Below are positions 1 to 8,140 of a stretch of 64,000 nt of DNA, piece by piece (the first letter of the stretch is position 1; each line of letters begins with the position of its first letter). This stretch comes from JANNMJ01 sp031425525 (lineage in GTDB: Bacteria > Bacteroidota > Bacteroidia > Cytophagales > Hymenobacteraceae). The notes beneath the pieces are model-generated. The model was not told the DNA's origin. It saw only the letters and a list, made by a program, of their open reading frames with translations, and did not search any database. The position numbers were made by a program, and so were the translations under genes. The stretch is taken from assembly GCA_031425525.1 (NCBI GenBank), contig JANPJM010000084.1:1-64000 (forward strand). Direction: 5' to 3'.

Positions 1-1
1 A

Positions 2-55
2 TTGTTCTTTGCGCCAACGGTGTGGCGTATTGGTGCGAAAAGCCTGCTCGTTTAG
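2..55 (+). CDS. possible C-terminal end of an upstream gene
   Basis: An open frame runs in from the window edge and ends with two adjacent stops (TAG TAA). It would encode ...LFFAPTVWRIGAKSLLV. The next gene in the same orientation starts 13 nt later, as expected in an operon. A second frame, open from base 1 to a TGA at 94-96, is an equally possible reading. Too little is visible to assign a function. Confidence 0.25.
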   Translation: MFFAPTVWRIGAKSLLV

Positions 56-68
56 TAAATCCCTCCAA

Positions 69-578
69 ATGCACACCGCCAGAATTAAACTTGTGATTGA
101 CAACCACAATAAAACAATCACAGTCAATTAGACCACCGCCATTTCTTTTAATACAAAAGCAGATCTCAATTATGCCTTGTTTCAAGAGATGGAAAGCGCA
201 ATCGCGGATTCGGCGACTATTCGTCGTGCCTTTACGCCAACACGAGGGAATTTCTCAGTTTATGCCTTTATCGCAAATTTTAGTGGCCTTGTCCATGGGG
301 GAGCGAAAGCGCAGTTTCACGACCTACTAATCCTAAAAACAGATAAATTTAATGTCATTCTTGACGCTTACCACTACACGTTGGAATGGGGCGAACCGCC
401 GTCGGGAGTTGACCTATACCGAAGCTCGGTTCGCGGTCTGACCCTGCGCCATCAATTTCGCCTCGATGAACTGAACCTACTCCTTGTTCATCCATCTATT
501 CAAACCAAAGCCTTACTGGATGGCGGAGTGCTTGCGCTAAAGCCACATAGCCTTAGGCCGCGCAAATCCAAGCAGTAG
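69..578 (+). pseudogene. hypothetical protein interrupted by an in-frame TAG
   Basis: Reading from the ATG at 69 gives one continuous frame of 170 codons broken only by TAG at 129-131 (codon 21). The protein before the stop (MHTARIKLVIDNHNKTITVN) and after it (TTAISFNTKADLNYALFQEM...) reads as one plausible protein. No frame change is needed. The part after the stop could also start at TTG 177, giving about 133 residues. The stretch is visibly more AT-rich than the genes that follow, which suggests transfer or decay. No family is recognised. Alternatives are a sequencing error at the TAG, or a real shorter protein starting inside. Confidence 0.5.
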
Positions 579-611
579 AGCAAATAAAGCTTCCCACCCG
601 AACTTGCCGCC

Positions 612-2615
612 ATGAAGCGTCCCTCCGTCTCCCTCGGCATCCTGCTCGTGCTGTCTCTCCTCACCACCCCCACGGTAGCCCCCGCCCAACCCACCCCCGA
701 TTTCAGCCAGTACCCGACCTACACCGGCCCCGATCTGGGCCTGACGTGGGTCGCCGGCCGGGCCAGCCTGCGCGTGTGGGCACCTACTGCTGAAGCCCTT
801 ACGCTGCGGCTCTACGCGGTGGGCACCGGCGGTACGGCCACCGCGCAATACTCGATGCAGCAGGCGGACGGCGGCACCTGGACGTACGCCCTCCCAACCG
901 GCACCACCGGCTTTTACACCGTGCAAGCCACCATCGGCGGGCGGGCGCGGGCCGAGGTAGCCGACCCGTACGCCCACGCCGTGGGCCTCAACGGCCAGCG
1001 CGGCGCCCTGCTCGACCCTGCTACCGCCAGCCCGCCCGGTTGGGGGGAGGATAAGCGCCCGCCGTTCGCGCAACCCACTGATGCCATCATCGGCGAAGTC
1101 CACGTCCGCGATCTGTCGCTGCACCCGGCGTCCGGCATTCGCCAGAAAGGCAAGTTTCTGGGCTTTACCGAAACCGGTACGCGTGGGCCGGGCGGCGTGA
1201 AAACCGGCCTCGACCATCTGGTAGAGTTGGGCCTGACGCACGTTCACCTACTGCCGATCAATGATTTTGCTTCGGTGGATGAAAGCCTACCCGGCCCCGC
1301 CTACAATTGGGGCTACGACCCGCTGCACTACTCCGTGCCCGAAGGCTCCTACGCCACCGATGCCGCCAACCCCGCCACCCGCATCCGCGAACTGAAACAA
1401 CTCGTGCAGGCGCTGCACCGGCGCGACTTACGCGTAGTCCTCGATGTGGTGTACAACCACACGGCGTCGGCCGAGAAAAGCGCCTTCGAGCAACTCGTAC
1501 CCGGCTACTATTACCGCCAGCAAGCCAACGGCAAGCGGTCTGATGCCTCCGCTTGCGGCAACGAAGTAGCCAGCGAGCGCCCGATGGTGCGCAAGCTGAT
1601 CGTGGAATCGGTGGCCTACTGGGCGCGCGAGTACCGCGTCGATGGCTTCCGGTTCGATCTGATGGGCATTCTCGACCTGGAAACGATGCGAGCCGTGCGC
1701 GCCGCTCTCGATGCGCAAGACCCCACTATCCTGATCTACGGCGAAGGCTGGACGGCCGGCCCCTCGCCCCTCCCCGAAACGAAGCGCGCCGTCAAGATCA
1801 ACGTCGATCAACTCGACCGCATCGCCGCCTTCAGCGACGAACTGCGCGATGGCGTGAAAGGCCACTACGCCCGCCAGACCGAGCCGGGTTTCGCCAGCGG
1901 GCAGCCGGGCCTCGACGAAAGCGTGCGGTTCGGCATCGTGGGCGCCACCCGCCATCCGCAACTCGATTACACCAAAGTCAATTACGCCCAGGCGCCGTGG
2001 GCCAACACCCCCGGCCAAGCCATCAACTATGTGGCCTGCCACGACGATATGGTACTCTGGGATAAGCTGAAAGCCTCGAACCCCGGCGCCACCGAAGAAG
2101 CGTTGATTCAACTCGATCTACTCGCCAACACCATCGTTTTCACTTCGCAGGGAATTCCGTTTCTGCCCGTCGGCGATGAATTTCTGCGCACTAAGGGCGG
2201 CTCGCATAACTCCTACAACCTGCCCGATTCGATCAATCAAATCGATTGGGGCCGCAAGGCGCGGTATCCGCAGGTCTTCACTTTCTACCGCAAGCTCATT
2301 GGATTGCGCCGCGCGCACCCGGCTTTTCGATTGCCCACGCAAGCGCTGATTGCCCAACACCTCATCTTCCTGCCAAACCTGCCCGCCAACGTCATCGGCT
2401 ACCAATTAACCGATCACGCCGGCGGCGATAAGTGGCAAACTATCACGGTCTTATTCAACGGCAACCGCACGTCTGCCAGCATTCCCGTGCCGCCGGGCCA
2501 ATACACCACCATCCTGCGTGGCGCCGAAATCAACGAGCAAGGTCTCGGCCAACACACGCAGACCACCGCGCCACTAGTCTTACCGCCCAATGCCGCGCTG
2601 ATTCTGAAACAATAA
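612..2615 (+). CDS. pulA: type I pullulanase, secreted (GH13)
   Basis: Hydrolyses alpha-1,6 branch points of pullulan, starch or glycogen, and probably acts outside the cytoplasm. The first ~26 residues (MKRPSVSLGILLVLSLL...APAQ) form a signal peptide. A CBM48-like N-terminal domain follows, then the GH13 barrel. The type I signature YNWGYDP begins at Y231. The conserved GH13 regions are DVVYNHT at 278, DGFRFDLMG with nucleophile D349, YGEGW with acid/base E378, and the H477-D478 pair in VACHDD. At 667 aa it has the usual length. No SusC/D genes flank it, so it is not in a visible polysaccharide utilisation locus. The start fits the signal peptide; a weak -7-like GAACTTGC ends 4 nt before it. 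Confidence 0.93.
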   Translation: MKRPSVSLGILLVLSLLTTPTVAPAQPTPDFSQYPTYTGPDLGLTWVAGRASLRVWAPTAEALTLRLYAVGTGGTATAQYSMQQADGGTWTYALPTGTTGFYTVQATIGGRARAEVADPYAHAVGLNGQRGALLDPATASPPGWGEDKRPPFAQPTDAIIGEVHVRDLSLHPASGIRQKGKFLGFTETGTRGPGGVKTGLDHLVELGLTHVHLLPINDFASVDESLPGPAYNWGYDPLHYSVPEGSYATDAANPATRIRELKQLVQALHRRDLRVVLDVVYNHTASAEKSAFEQLVPGYYYRQQANGKRSDASACGNEVASERPMVRKLIVESVAYWAREYRVDGFRFDLMGILDLETMRAVRAALDAQDPTILIYGEGWTAGPSPLPETKRAVKINVDQLDRIAAFSDELRDGVKGHYARQTEPGFASGQPGLDESVRFGIVGATRHPQLDYTKVNYAQAPWANTPGQAINYVACHDDMVLWDKLKASNPGATEEALIQLDLLANTIVFTSQGIPFLPVGDEFLRTKGGSHNSYNLPDSINQIDWGRKARYPQVFTFYRKLIGLRRAHPAFRLPTQALIAQHLIFLPNLPANVIGYQLTDHAGGDKWQTITVLFNGNRTSASIPVPPGQYTTILRGAEINEQGLGQHTQTTAPLVLPPNAALILKQ

Positions 2616-2623
2616 TTCCAAAA

Positions 2624-2660
2624 AAACGGCCCGCCCCGCACACTGCGAGACGGGCCGTTT
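2624..2660. terminator. bidirectional terminator hairpin
   Basis: A perfect 10-bp stem (AAACGGCCCG at 2624-2633, CGGGCCGTTT at 2651-2660) lies between the converging ends of pulA and the coiled-coil protein gene. A-rich and T-rich flanks suit termination from both sides. Confidence 0.75.
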
Positions 2661-2711
2661 GCATACCGCCTGAAAAATCAGCGAAATCAAAAAATCACCT
2701 GAATCAGCGAT

Positions 2712-3650
2712 CTATTTGAGCACAAAGTTGGCCGTCCCGATCTGGAAACCACCCGAATACAACTCCACAATGTGCTTGCCTTCCTTATACGGCGCGCCCT
2801 TCGAGAAAACGAACGTGTACGGCGTGTTCGAATTGGTAAACAAGATCTCCTGCGAGGCCGTGAACGGCTGCTCCTGGCCATCAATCGACATCGTACCGCC
2901 GCCCTGCGTAAGCGTGGCGCCGTCCGGCTCGATCAGCCGCAGATACACCGTTTTGGTGCCCTGTTCCAGCACATCGTTGCGGTTGAGCGCGTAGGTAATC
3001 TTGATTTTCTCGACGCGCTTGGCCCGGTATTCCGCCTTGTCGTCTTCCTTTTCCTTGCCTTTCGTGGTGATGATGTTGATCTTCAACATCGACGTAGCTA
3101 GGCGCGAGGCCAACGTCACCTTCTGCGCGAGCGCCTGCCGCGTCGATTTCAGATTGGTGAGCGAATCGGTCATCTCGTTCTGCTTCGTTTTCAGGTCGTT
3201 GTTCTCGCCGAAAAGCTGCTGATTGTCGGCTTTCAACCGCACAATCTCCTCATCCTTTTTGCGGATGATGCTTTCGAGCGACGACGCCCGCGCGCGGAAT
3301 TTCTTCTGATCAGCCACCGAAAACGACGACGCCCGGAAGGCGCGCAACTGCAACAAATCGGCATTGACGGCCGCGATGCGCGCTTCGAGCGAATCATTCG
3401 TCATCCCCATTCCCTGCAATTCCTGGCTTTGGCGCTCGAAATCGCTCTTGAGAGCGGTGAATTTCTTGATTTGGTCTTCCAGCTCTGCGTTCTTGGTCTG
3501 CACTTCCTGCTCTTTCTGCGCAACCTCATTTTTCGCCTGGCGCTGCATATACAGCAAAATGCCGTTGATGGAGAGCAGCACCAGAATGAGGCCCACGACG
3601 AGCAATGTGCGGTTGTTGGAGGAGCGTTCCTCTTTCGGGATATCAGCCAT
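2712..3650 (-). CDS. membrane-anchored coiled-coil protein, function unknown
   Basis: A 312-aa protein read from the ATG at 3650 (MADIPKEERSSNN). The frame stays open upstream, but that extension is low-complexity and unlikely to be translated. Residues ~15-33 (LLVVGLILVLLSINGILLY) form one membrane segment. Residues ~35-180 are a heptad-rich, Lys/Glu-rich coiled coil. The last ~100 residues look like a beta-sandwich domain ending ...GGFQIGTANFVLK. The topology suggests a coiled coil and C-terminal domain in the periplasm. I do not recognise a named family; comparable proteins are seen in Bacteroidota. It shares the 3651-3898 intergenic region with divergent kdsA. Confidence 0.85.
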   Translation of the reverse strand: MADIPKEERSSNNRTLLVVGLILVLLSINGILLYMQRQAKNEVAQKEQEVQTKNAELEDQIKKFTALKSDFERQSQELQGMGMTNDSLEARIAAVNADLLQLRAFRASSFSVADQKKFRARASSLESIIRKKDEEIVRLKADNQQLFGENNDLKTKQNEMTDSLTNLKSTRQALAQKVTLASRLATSMLKINIITTKGKEKEDDKAEYRAKRVEKIKITYALNRNDVLEQGTKTVYLRLIEPDGATLTQGGGTMSIDGQEQPFTASQEILFTNSNTPYTFVFSKGAPYKEGKHIVELYSGGFQIGTANFVLK

Positions 3651-3766
3651 TGGGGGGAGTAGATTCTGGGGTAGAAGGTTTTGGAGTGAACTTAGCGGCC
3701 CAATCGGGCCGGCTCGGTAAGCGAGGCCGCACGGCGGACGGGTAGGAGTCGGACGGCGGAACACCG

Positions 3767-3774
3767 CAAAAATA
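3767..3774 (-). promoter_or_regulatory. -7 element TATTTTTG
   Basis: On the minus strand this is an exact match to the Bacteroidota -7 consensus TAnnTTTG. It lies ~117 nt before the ATG at 3650, so the coiled-coil gene would have a leader of about 110 nt. Confidence 0.45.
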
Positions 3775-3898
3775 GTCTCCAACTATCCTCAACCCGGCCA
3801 GTCGCCGGTCGTTGGTGGTGCCCAATACGCCGCTCCCGCCCGAAATGTTAGCGTTTTTGACTTTGCCGCGTTGGTGCGGCGCCTGCTTTCAATACCAT

Positions 3899-4720
3899 AT
3901 GTCCACAACCGTAACCCTTCCGCGCCTGCGCCACGCCGCCGCCGGTAACTTTATTTTGATGGCCGGTCCCTGCGTGGTCGAAGGCGAGCAAATGGCCCAC
4001 GACATCGCCGGGTACCTGCGCGAGTTGTGCGACCGCCTCCAGATTCCCCTGATTTTCAAGGGTTCCTATCGCAAAGCCAACCGCTCGCGCCTCGACTCGT
4101 TTACGGGCATCGGCGATGAGCGGGCGCTCGAAATCCTCGCCGCCGTGGGTCGCGCCCACGACGTACCCACCGTCACCGACATTCACGAAACGCACGAGGC
4201 CGCCCTAGCGGCGCAGTATGTGGACGTGCTGCAAATTCCGGCATTCTTATGCCGCCAGACCGAGTTGCTCGTCGCCGCCGCGCAAACCGGCAAGGTGGTC
4301 AATATCAAAAAAGGCCAGTTTCTGTCGGGTGAGGCGATGGGCTGGGCCGTCGATAAAGTGCGCCAGTCGGGCAACGATAATGTGCTGCTCACCGAGCGCG
4401 GCAACTCGTTCGGCTACACCGATCTGGTCGTCGATTTCCGCAACCTCCCCGCGATGCAGCGCCACGGCGTACCCGTGGTAATGGACTGCACGCACTCGCT
4501 TCAGCAGCCCAACCAGGCCAGCGGCGTCACGGGCGGCCAACCGGCGCTCATCGAAACCATCGCCAAAGCCGCCATCGCCGTCGGCGCCGATGGGCTGTTC
4601 ATCGAAACGCACCCCACCCCCGCCACCGCCCTCTCCGACGGCGCCAACATGCTCCCGCTCGATAAACTGGAAGGGCTCCTGGAACGGCTCGTGCGCGTGC
4701 GGCAGGCCGTGAATGGTTGA
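3899..4720 (+). CDS. kdsA: 3-deoxy-8-phosphooctulonate synthase (KDO8P synthase)
   Basis: Condenses arabinose 5-phosphate with phosphoenolpyruvate to make KDO-8-phosphate for the lipopolysaccharide inner core, in the cytoplasm. The 273-aa protein carries MAGPCVVEG at 21-29, FKGSYRKANRSR, TDIHE, the NIKKGQF loop, ERGNSFGYTDLVVD, DCTHSLQ and GLFIETHP. Cys25 replaces the Asn found in the E. coli enzyme, and His (DCTHS), Glu (FIETH) and Asp (LSDGAN) are also present, so this is the metal-dependent class. ATG 3899 was chosen because it gives the normal KdsA N-terminus; a longer frame back to 3812 adds residues not seen in the family. No kdsB or kdsD is adjacent. Confidence 0.95.
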   Translation: MSTTVTLPRLRHAAAGNFILMAGPCVVEGEQMAHDIAGYLRELCDRLQIPLIFKGSYRKANRSRLDSFTGIGDERALEILAAVGRAHDVPTVTDIHETHEAALAAQYVDVLQIPAFLCRQTELLVAAAQTGKVVNIKKGQFLSGEAMGWAVDKVRQSGNDNVLLTERGNSFGYTDLVVDFRNLPAMQRHGVPVVMDCTHSLQQPNQASGVTGGQPALIETIAKAAIAVGADGLFIETHPTPATALSDGANMLPLDKLEGLLERLVRVRQAVNG

Positions 4721-4795
4721 TAGTTGTTAGTTTTTGGTTAATGCTTGATAGTCTCCGCCCGATCCTATCAAGCATTAACCAAAAACTATCAACTA
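4716..4795. repeat. heptad-periodic inverted repeat (copy 1)
   Basis: The left half is built of 7-mers: GTTGATA, GTTGTTA, GTTTTTG, GTTAATG, CTTGATA. The right half is its complement. Arms 4721-4751 and 4765-4795 pair over 31 bp with a single mismatch, around a 13-nt loop. The repeat starts in the last codons of kdsA and fills the gap to the converging methyltransferase gene. It probably also acts as a terminator. Confidence 0.85.
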
Positions 4796-4797
4796 CC

Positions 4798-5607
4798 TCA
4801 CACCCACAGCGTAAAGTGCTGTTTCGGTGCATTCGGCCGAAAGAACACCAGCCCTACCGCGAACAAATCAATGGTAAGCGTGACTTCCGGTAGTGCCTTT
4901 ACGGCTTCCCAAGCGCGCTCCATTTCGGTAGACCAATGAATATCGTCCAGCACGAAGACGGTTTCGTCGTGGCGGTGCGGTAAGCACTGCCGCACGTACG
5001 CTAAAGTTGGTTCATACCGATGATTTCCATCGAAAAAAACGAGGTCGAGCGGCTGCGATAACCCGGCAAGCGCCTGGTCGAGCGTGGCGCCGAACTCGCC
5101 TTCCAGCAGCGTAACGTTCCGCAGATTCAGGGTGGCGAACGTCTCACGCGCGATGCCGGCAGACGCCGGATCACCTTCGAGCGTCGTGACGTGCGCCCGC
5201 GAATCGGCGGCGGCCAGGTAAGCCGTAGTCAACCCCAGCGATGTGCCCAGCTCCAGTATCTGCCGCGCGCCCGCGTAGTTGGCCAGCCGAAACAGCAACT
5301 GACCATATTTGGGCGGTTTGGCCGCCGCGCGCGCAATCTGTCCGACGGTACGGCGCCGCCCTTGCGTACCAGCGCGCTGCGAACCGGCTCCGAAGTCGCG
5401 CACGACCACCGTCCGCCGGTCAGCGCGCAACGCGGCGCGGCGCGCTTCGATGGCATCAAACGCCCGAAATGCCCCATCGTGCCGAAGCGCGAGGGTGTAT
5501 AAATCGAACACAAACGGGGCGTGCAGCCCGTGGGCCGTCCCCGCCCGAAACCAATACCTAAGGTACCGCGCACTCAGTGCGGCCCCGGCCAACAGCGGCT
5601 GAATCAC
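4798..5607 (-). CDS. class I SAM-dependent methyltransferase
   Basis: A cytosolic methyltransferase of unknown substrate, 269 aa. The Rossmann core shows motif I (QILELGTSLGLTTAYLA), an acidic strand end (VTTLEGDPASAG), EGEF, and DLVFFDGNHRYEPTLAY followed by VFVLDDIHW. This resembles the O-methyltransferase-like Methyltransf_24 group. The N-terminal YLRYWFRAGTAHGLHAPFVFDLY is of the type seen in Bacteroidota homologues. GTG 5607 is preferred because a -7-like GACCTTCG lies 5 nt before it; a GTG at 5673 in the same frame would add 22 residues. Confidence 0.8.
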   Translation of the reverse strand: MIQPLLAGAALSARYLRYWFRAGTAHGLHAPFVFDLYTLALRHDGAFRAFDAIEARRAALRADRRTVVVRDFGAGSQRAGTQGRRRTVGQIARAAAKPPKYGQLLFRLANYAGARQILELGTSLGLTTAYLAAADSRAHVTTLEGDPASAGIARETFATLNLRNVTLLEGEFGATLDQALAGLSQPLDLVFFDGNHRYEPTLAYVRQCLPHRHDETVFVLDDIHWSTEMERAWEAVKALPEVTLTIDLFAVGLVFFRPNAPKQHFTLWV

Positions 5608-5713
5608 GAGCGCGAAGGTCGGGCGCGGGGCGCATTGCGCCGGCACTACGCACCTTTGAGCTACTGTTTGCACGTTCCGTTTTGCCCCAAACCGCCGCTA
5701 CCGGCGCCCACGT

Positions 5714-6295
5714 ATGACGCTCTGCTTCGCCACCAACAACGCCCATAAGCTCGCCGAAGTCCGTCCGCTCCTCGGCGAGCGCTTCAATCTTGAAACGCTC
5801 GCCGAAATCGGCTGCACTGAAGAATTGCCCGAAACCGGCGACACCCTCGACGCCAACGCCCTGCAAAAAGCCCGGTACGTGTGGGAGCATTTCGGCATCG
5901 CGTGTTTCGCCGACGATACCGGCCTCGAAGTAACCGTCTTGGGCGGCGCGCCCGGCGTGTATTCGGCGCGGTACGCCGGCCCCGCGCGCGACTCCGGCGC
6001 AAACATCCAAAAGCTACTCGCCGAACTTGCCCCCCACCCCAACCGCGCGGCGCAATTCCGCACCGTCATTGCCTTCATCGATGCCAATGGGCAGACATGG
6101 CAATTTTCCGGCACCGTGACCGGGCACATCACTGAGGCCCCACGCGGCACCGGCGGCTTCGGCTACGATTCCGTTTTTCAACCCGATGGCTTCACCGAAA
6201 CCTTTGCCGAGCTGCCCTTAGCGGTTAAAAACCAGATTGGTCATCGGGGGAAGGCTGTCGCCGATTTTGTTCAATTCCTGACCCAACGGTGCTAG
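5714..6295 (+). CDS. rdgB: RdgB/HAM1 family non-canonical purine NTP pyrophosphatase
   Basis: Hydrolyses ITP, dITP and XTP to monophosphates, cleaning the nucleotide pool. At 193 aa it is the usual size. Family signatures are TNNAHKLAEV at 8-17, FADDTGLEV, GGAPGVYSARYAG, GTGGFGYDSVF and KNQIGHRGKA at the C-terminus, which together form the nucleotide and metal site. It is divergent from the methyltransferase, with ~100 nt between the two starts, so the two share a promoter region. The ATG at 5714 gives the canonical N-terminus. Confidence 0.95.
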   Translation: MTLCFATNNAHKLAEVRPLLGERFNLETLAEIGCTEELPETGDTLDANALQKARYVWEHFGIACFADDTGLEVTVLGGAPGVYSARYAGPARDSGANIQKLLAELAPHPNRAAQFRTVIAFIDANGQTWQFSGTVTGHITEAPRGTGGFGYDSVFQPDGFTETFAELPLAVKNQIGHRGKAVADFVQFLTQRC

Positions 6296-6321
6296 GCAGA
6301 TGATTAAAAGCCACCAAACAG

Positions 6322-6443
6322 TTTGTCATTGCGAGCAGGAGGCTCCGCGACGACGTGGCAATCTCCGTTTGCCCAGAGTAGCTGAGCCGACGTGCCGAGC
6401 AAACGAGGATTGCTTCGTCGCAAAGCTTCCTCGCAATGACAAA
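6322..6443. repeat. MITE-like element, copy 1
   Basis: A 122-bp element with terminal inverted repeats TTTGTCATTGCGAG / CTCGCAATGACAAA. Inside, GGCAATC and GATTGC motifs are also in inverted order. A second copy lies at 34163-34320. It encodes no protein, so it would be mobilised only in trans, if at all. It sits downstream of rdgB. Confidence 0.8.
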
Positions 6444-6473
6444 GACGATTAAAGTTACTAGTTTAGCCGCTCG

Positions 6474-6529
6474 AACCAGTAACGTCCGTTCGTTACTTCA
6501 GATGAAGCGACGAACGGACGTTACTGGTT
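6474..6529. repeat. 20-bp perfect inverted repeat
   Basis: Arms AACCAGTAACGTCCGTTCGT (6474-6493) and its exact complement (6510-6529) enclose a 16-nt loop that can pair a little further. It lies just beyond the 3' end of tRNA-Arg and may terminate the tRNA transcript or be another small palindromic repeat. Confidence 0.7.
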
Positions 6530-6535
6530 GACCTG

Positions 6536-6609
6536 TGACCCCATTGTGATTCGAACACAAGACCTACTGCTTAGAAGGCAGTTGCTCTATCCGGCTGAGC
6601 TATAGGGTC
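6536..6609 (-). tRNA. tRNA-Arg (anticodon TCT)
   Basis: The minus strand folds as a 74-nt cloverleaf. The acceptor arm is GACCCTA/TGGGGTC with discriminator A, and the D-arm is AGCTCAGCCGGATAGAGC. The anticodon stem ACTGC/GCAGT carries loop CTTCTAA (anticodon TCT), and the T-arm is TTGTG-TTCGAAT-CACAA. CCA is not encoded. It is the last of three tRNA genes on this strand. Confidence 0.95.
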
Positions 6610-6615
6610 TAAAAA

Positions 6616-6645
6616 CAGAAAACCCGAGCAATGCGCGGGTTTCTG
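6616..6645 (-). terminator. hairpin between tRNA-Pro and tRNA-Arg
   Basis: CAGAAAACCCG (6616-6626) pairs with CGGGTTTCTG (6636-6645), leaving one bulged A. It may be a processing or termination signal between the two tRNAs. Confidence 0.35.
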
Positions 6646-6656
6646 TGGTAAAAAAG

Positions 6657-6730
6657 TCGGGGTGGCAAGATTCGAACTTGCGGCCTCCTGCTCCCAAAGC
6701 AGGCGCGATACCGGGCTACGCTACACCCCG
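6657..6730 (-). tRNA. tRNA-Pro (anticodon TGG)
   Basis: A 74-nt minus-strand cloverleaf. The acceptor arm is CGGGGTG/CACCCCG with discriminator A. The anticodon stem CCTGC/GCAGG carries loop TTTGGGA (anticodon TGG), and the T-loop TTCGAAT is normal. Confidence 0.95.
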
Positions 6731-6777
6731 AAAAAAACCAACCGACGTAAACGCCGGCTGACGATATGGTTCTTTGG

Positions 6778-6865
6778 CGGAGAAGGGGGGATTCGAACCC
6801 CCGGTAGCCTTTAGAGCTACGGCAGTTTAGCAAACTACTGGTTTCAGCCACTCACCCACTTCTCC
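6778..6865 (-). tRNA. tRNA-Ser (anticodon GCT)
   Basis: An 88-nt class II tRNA with a long variable arm (CCGTAGCTCTAAAGGCTAC). The acceptor arm is GGAGAAG on both sides of the pairing (with CTTCTCC) and the discriminator is G. The anticodon stem GTAGT/ACTGC carries loop TTGCTAA. It is first in the Ser-Pro-Arg set. Confidence 0.95.
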
Positions 6866-6997
6866 GGAACTTGACGAAAGCGCCCGGTCGGCGCTTCGTC
6901 GTCCGGCTGCTACCTCCGGAACTGGTGCAAAGGTAGCCCCGCAAGGCCGGGTCGGGCAAACTAATTGCAAAATTTTCCGCTCGCGCGGGGCGGGGGC

Positions 6998-7005
6998 TAC
7001 CTTCG
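6998..7005 (+). promoter_or_regulatory. -7 element TACCTTCG
   Basis: A one-base variant of TAnnTTTG, 33 nt before the VWA protein start. The expected leader is about 27 nt. Confidence 0.4.
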
Positions 7006-7038
7006 CGGCTAAGCACGCCGATTGGCGCCTCCTCTACG

Positions 7039-8025
7039 ATGAACTGGTTTCACCCTCCTAACCTACTCGATACGGCCTTGGCGGTGGCCGTGCTGCTGGC
7101 TTTGGCCGTGGCCGCCGGGCGGGCGTGGCGCGTCGGGCGGGCGCTAGGGCAGCCGTGGAGCGGCATTTGGTGGAAACTGCCGCTCCGGCTCGTGGTGGCG
7201 GCCTTGCTACTGGCAGCGTTGTTTGGCCCCGCCCTCGGCACTACCCGCAAGCAGGTGCGCTCGACGGGGAAGGACGTGTGGGTGGTGGTGGATGTTTCGC
7301 GCTCGATGGATGCGCAGGATGTGCGCCCCAGCCGCCTGGAACGCGTGAAAGCCGCCATCCCGGCGCTGTTGGCCACAGCCGGCGCCGACCGCGTGGCGCT
7401 CATCGCCTTTGCGGGCGAGGCCGATTTACGCTGCCCCCTGACCTTCGACCAAGCCGCGCTGCTGCTGTACGCCGCGACGCTGCAAACCGGCCAATCGGCG
7501 TCGGGCAGCACCGACCTCGGCGCCGCCCTCGATACGGTGCGCGCGGCCATTCAACTCGAACAGGCGGGTCAGTCGAGTGCGGGCGGCAATTCGCCGGTGG
7601 TGGTACTCATCACCGACGGCGAAGATTTTGCCGACCGCGCCACCGACCGCGCCTTTCTCGCCGCCCTTACCCGCGAGCGCGTGCCAGTAATGGTGTTGGG
7701 CGTAGGTACGGCGGCGGGCGCCCCGGTGCCGGGTGCCCGCCGCCCCCGCTCCGACGATACGCCCGGCCCGCCCATCTCACGGCTGCGACCCGATGTGCTG
7801 CGCCCCATCGTGGAGGCTACGGGTGGCCGCTATTTCGAGCTTTCTGATTACCGCGACGAAACCCGCGAGTTGGCTACCGCCATCGCAGGGCTGCGTGGGC
7901 AGGTGCGCGAGGTACAGTTGCTGCAAGTAACGGCCAATAAATACCACTACCCGCTGGTGGTGGCGCTGGCGCTGCTCGTGGTCGATGTGCTGGTGACGGT
8001 GCGGCTGTTCCGGCTGGAGGTGTAG
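7039..8025 (+). CDS. BatA/BatB-like VWA-domain membrane protein
   Basis: A 328-aa membrane protein. Two N-terminal membrane segments (~8-27 and ~47-68) precede a von Willebrand factor A domain with an intact MIDAS: DVSRSMD at ~89-95, then a conserved Thr in SGSTDLG and ITDGEDF. A last membrane segment, ~305-323, lies near the C-terminus. This is the Bat (Bacteroides aerotolerance) layout, but the MoxR ATPase and other Bat genes that usually accompany it are absent nearby, so it stands alone. Its role is inferred as protein assembly or stress tolerance at the inner membrane. Confidence 0.85.
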   Translation: MNWFHPPNLLDTALAVAVLLALAVAAGRAWRVGRALGQPWSGIWWKLPLRLVVAALLLAALFGPALGTTRKQVRSTGKDVWVVVDVSRSMDAQDVRPSRLERVKAAIPALLATAGADRVALIAFAGEADLRCPLTFDQAALLLYAATLQTGQSASGSTDLGAALDTVRAAIQLEQAGQSSAGGNSPVVVLITDGEDFADRATDRAFLAALTRERVPVMVLGVGTAAGAPVPGARRPRSDDTPGPPISRLRPDVLRPIVEATGGRYFELSDYRDETRELATAIAGLRGQVREVQLLQVTANKYHYPLVVALALLVVDVLVTVRLFRLEV

Positions 8026-8059
8026 CTACATAACAACGAGATAACATCGGGCTAAAAAA

Positions 8060-8101
8060 CAAGGGCCGTTCACGGCACTTTCGTGCGGTGAACGGCCCTT
8101 G
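8060..8101. terminator. bidirectional terminator hairpin
   Basis: A perfect 14-bp stem (8060-8073 with 8088-8101, CAAGGGCCGTTCAC and complement) lies between the converging ends of the VWA gene and ftsZ. Confidence 0.8.
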
Positions 8102-8140
8102 GCAACGTTTCGGCAGGAGGCGAAAACCGCCCTCACCGCC

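Noticed and set aside
6322..6535. Prophage or integrative element attachment site beside the tRNA genes
   Set aside because: No integrase, no direct repeat of the tRNA 3' end; the repeats present are palindromic MITE-like elements.
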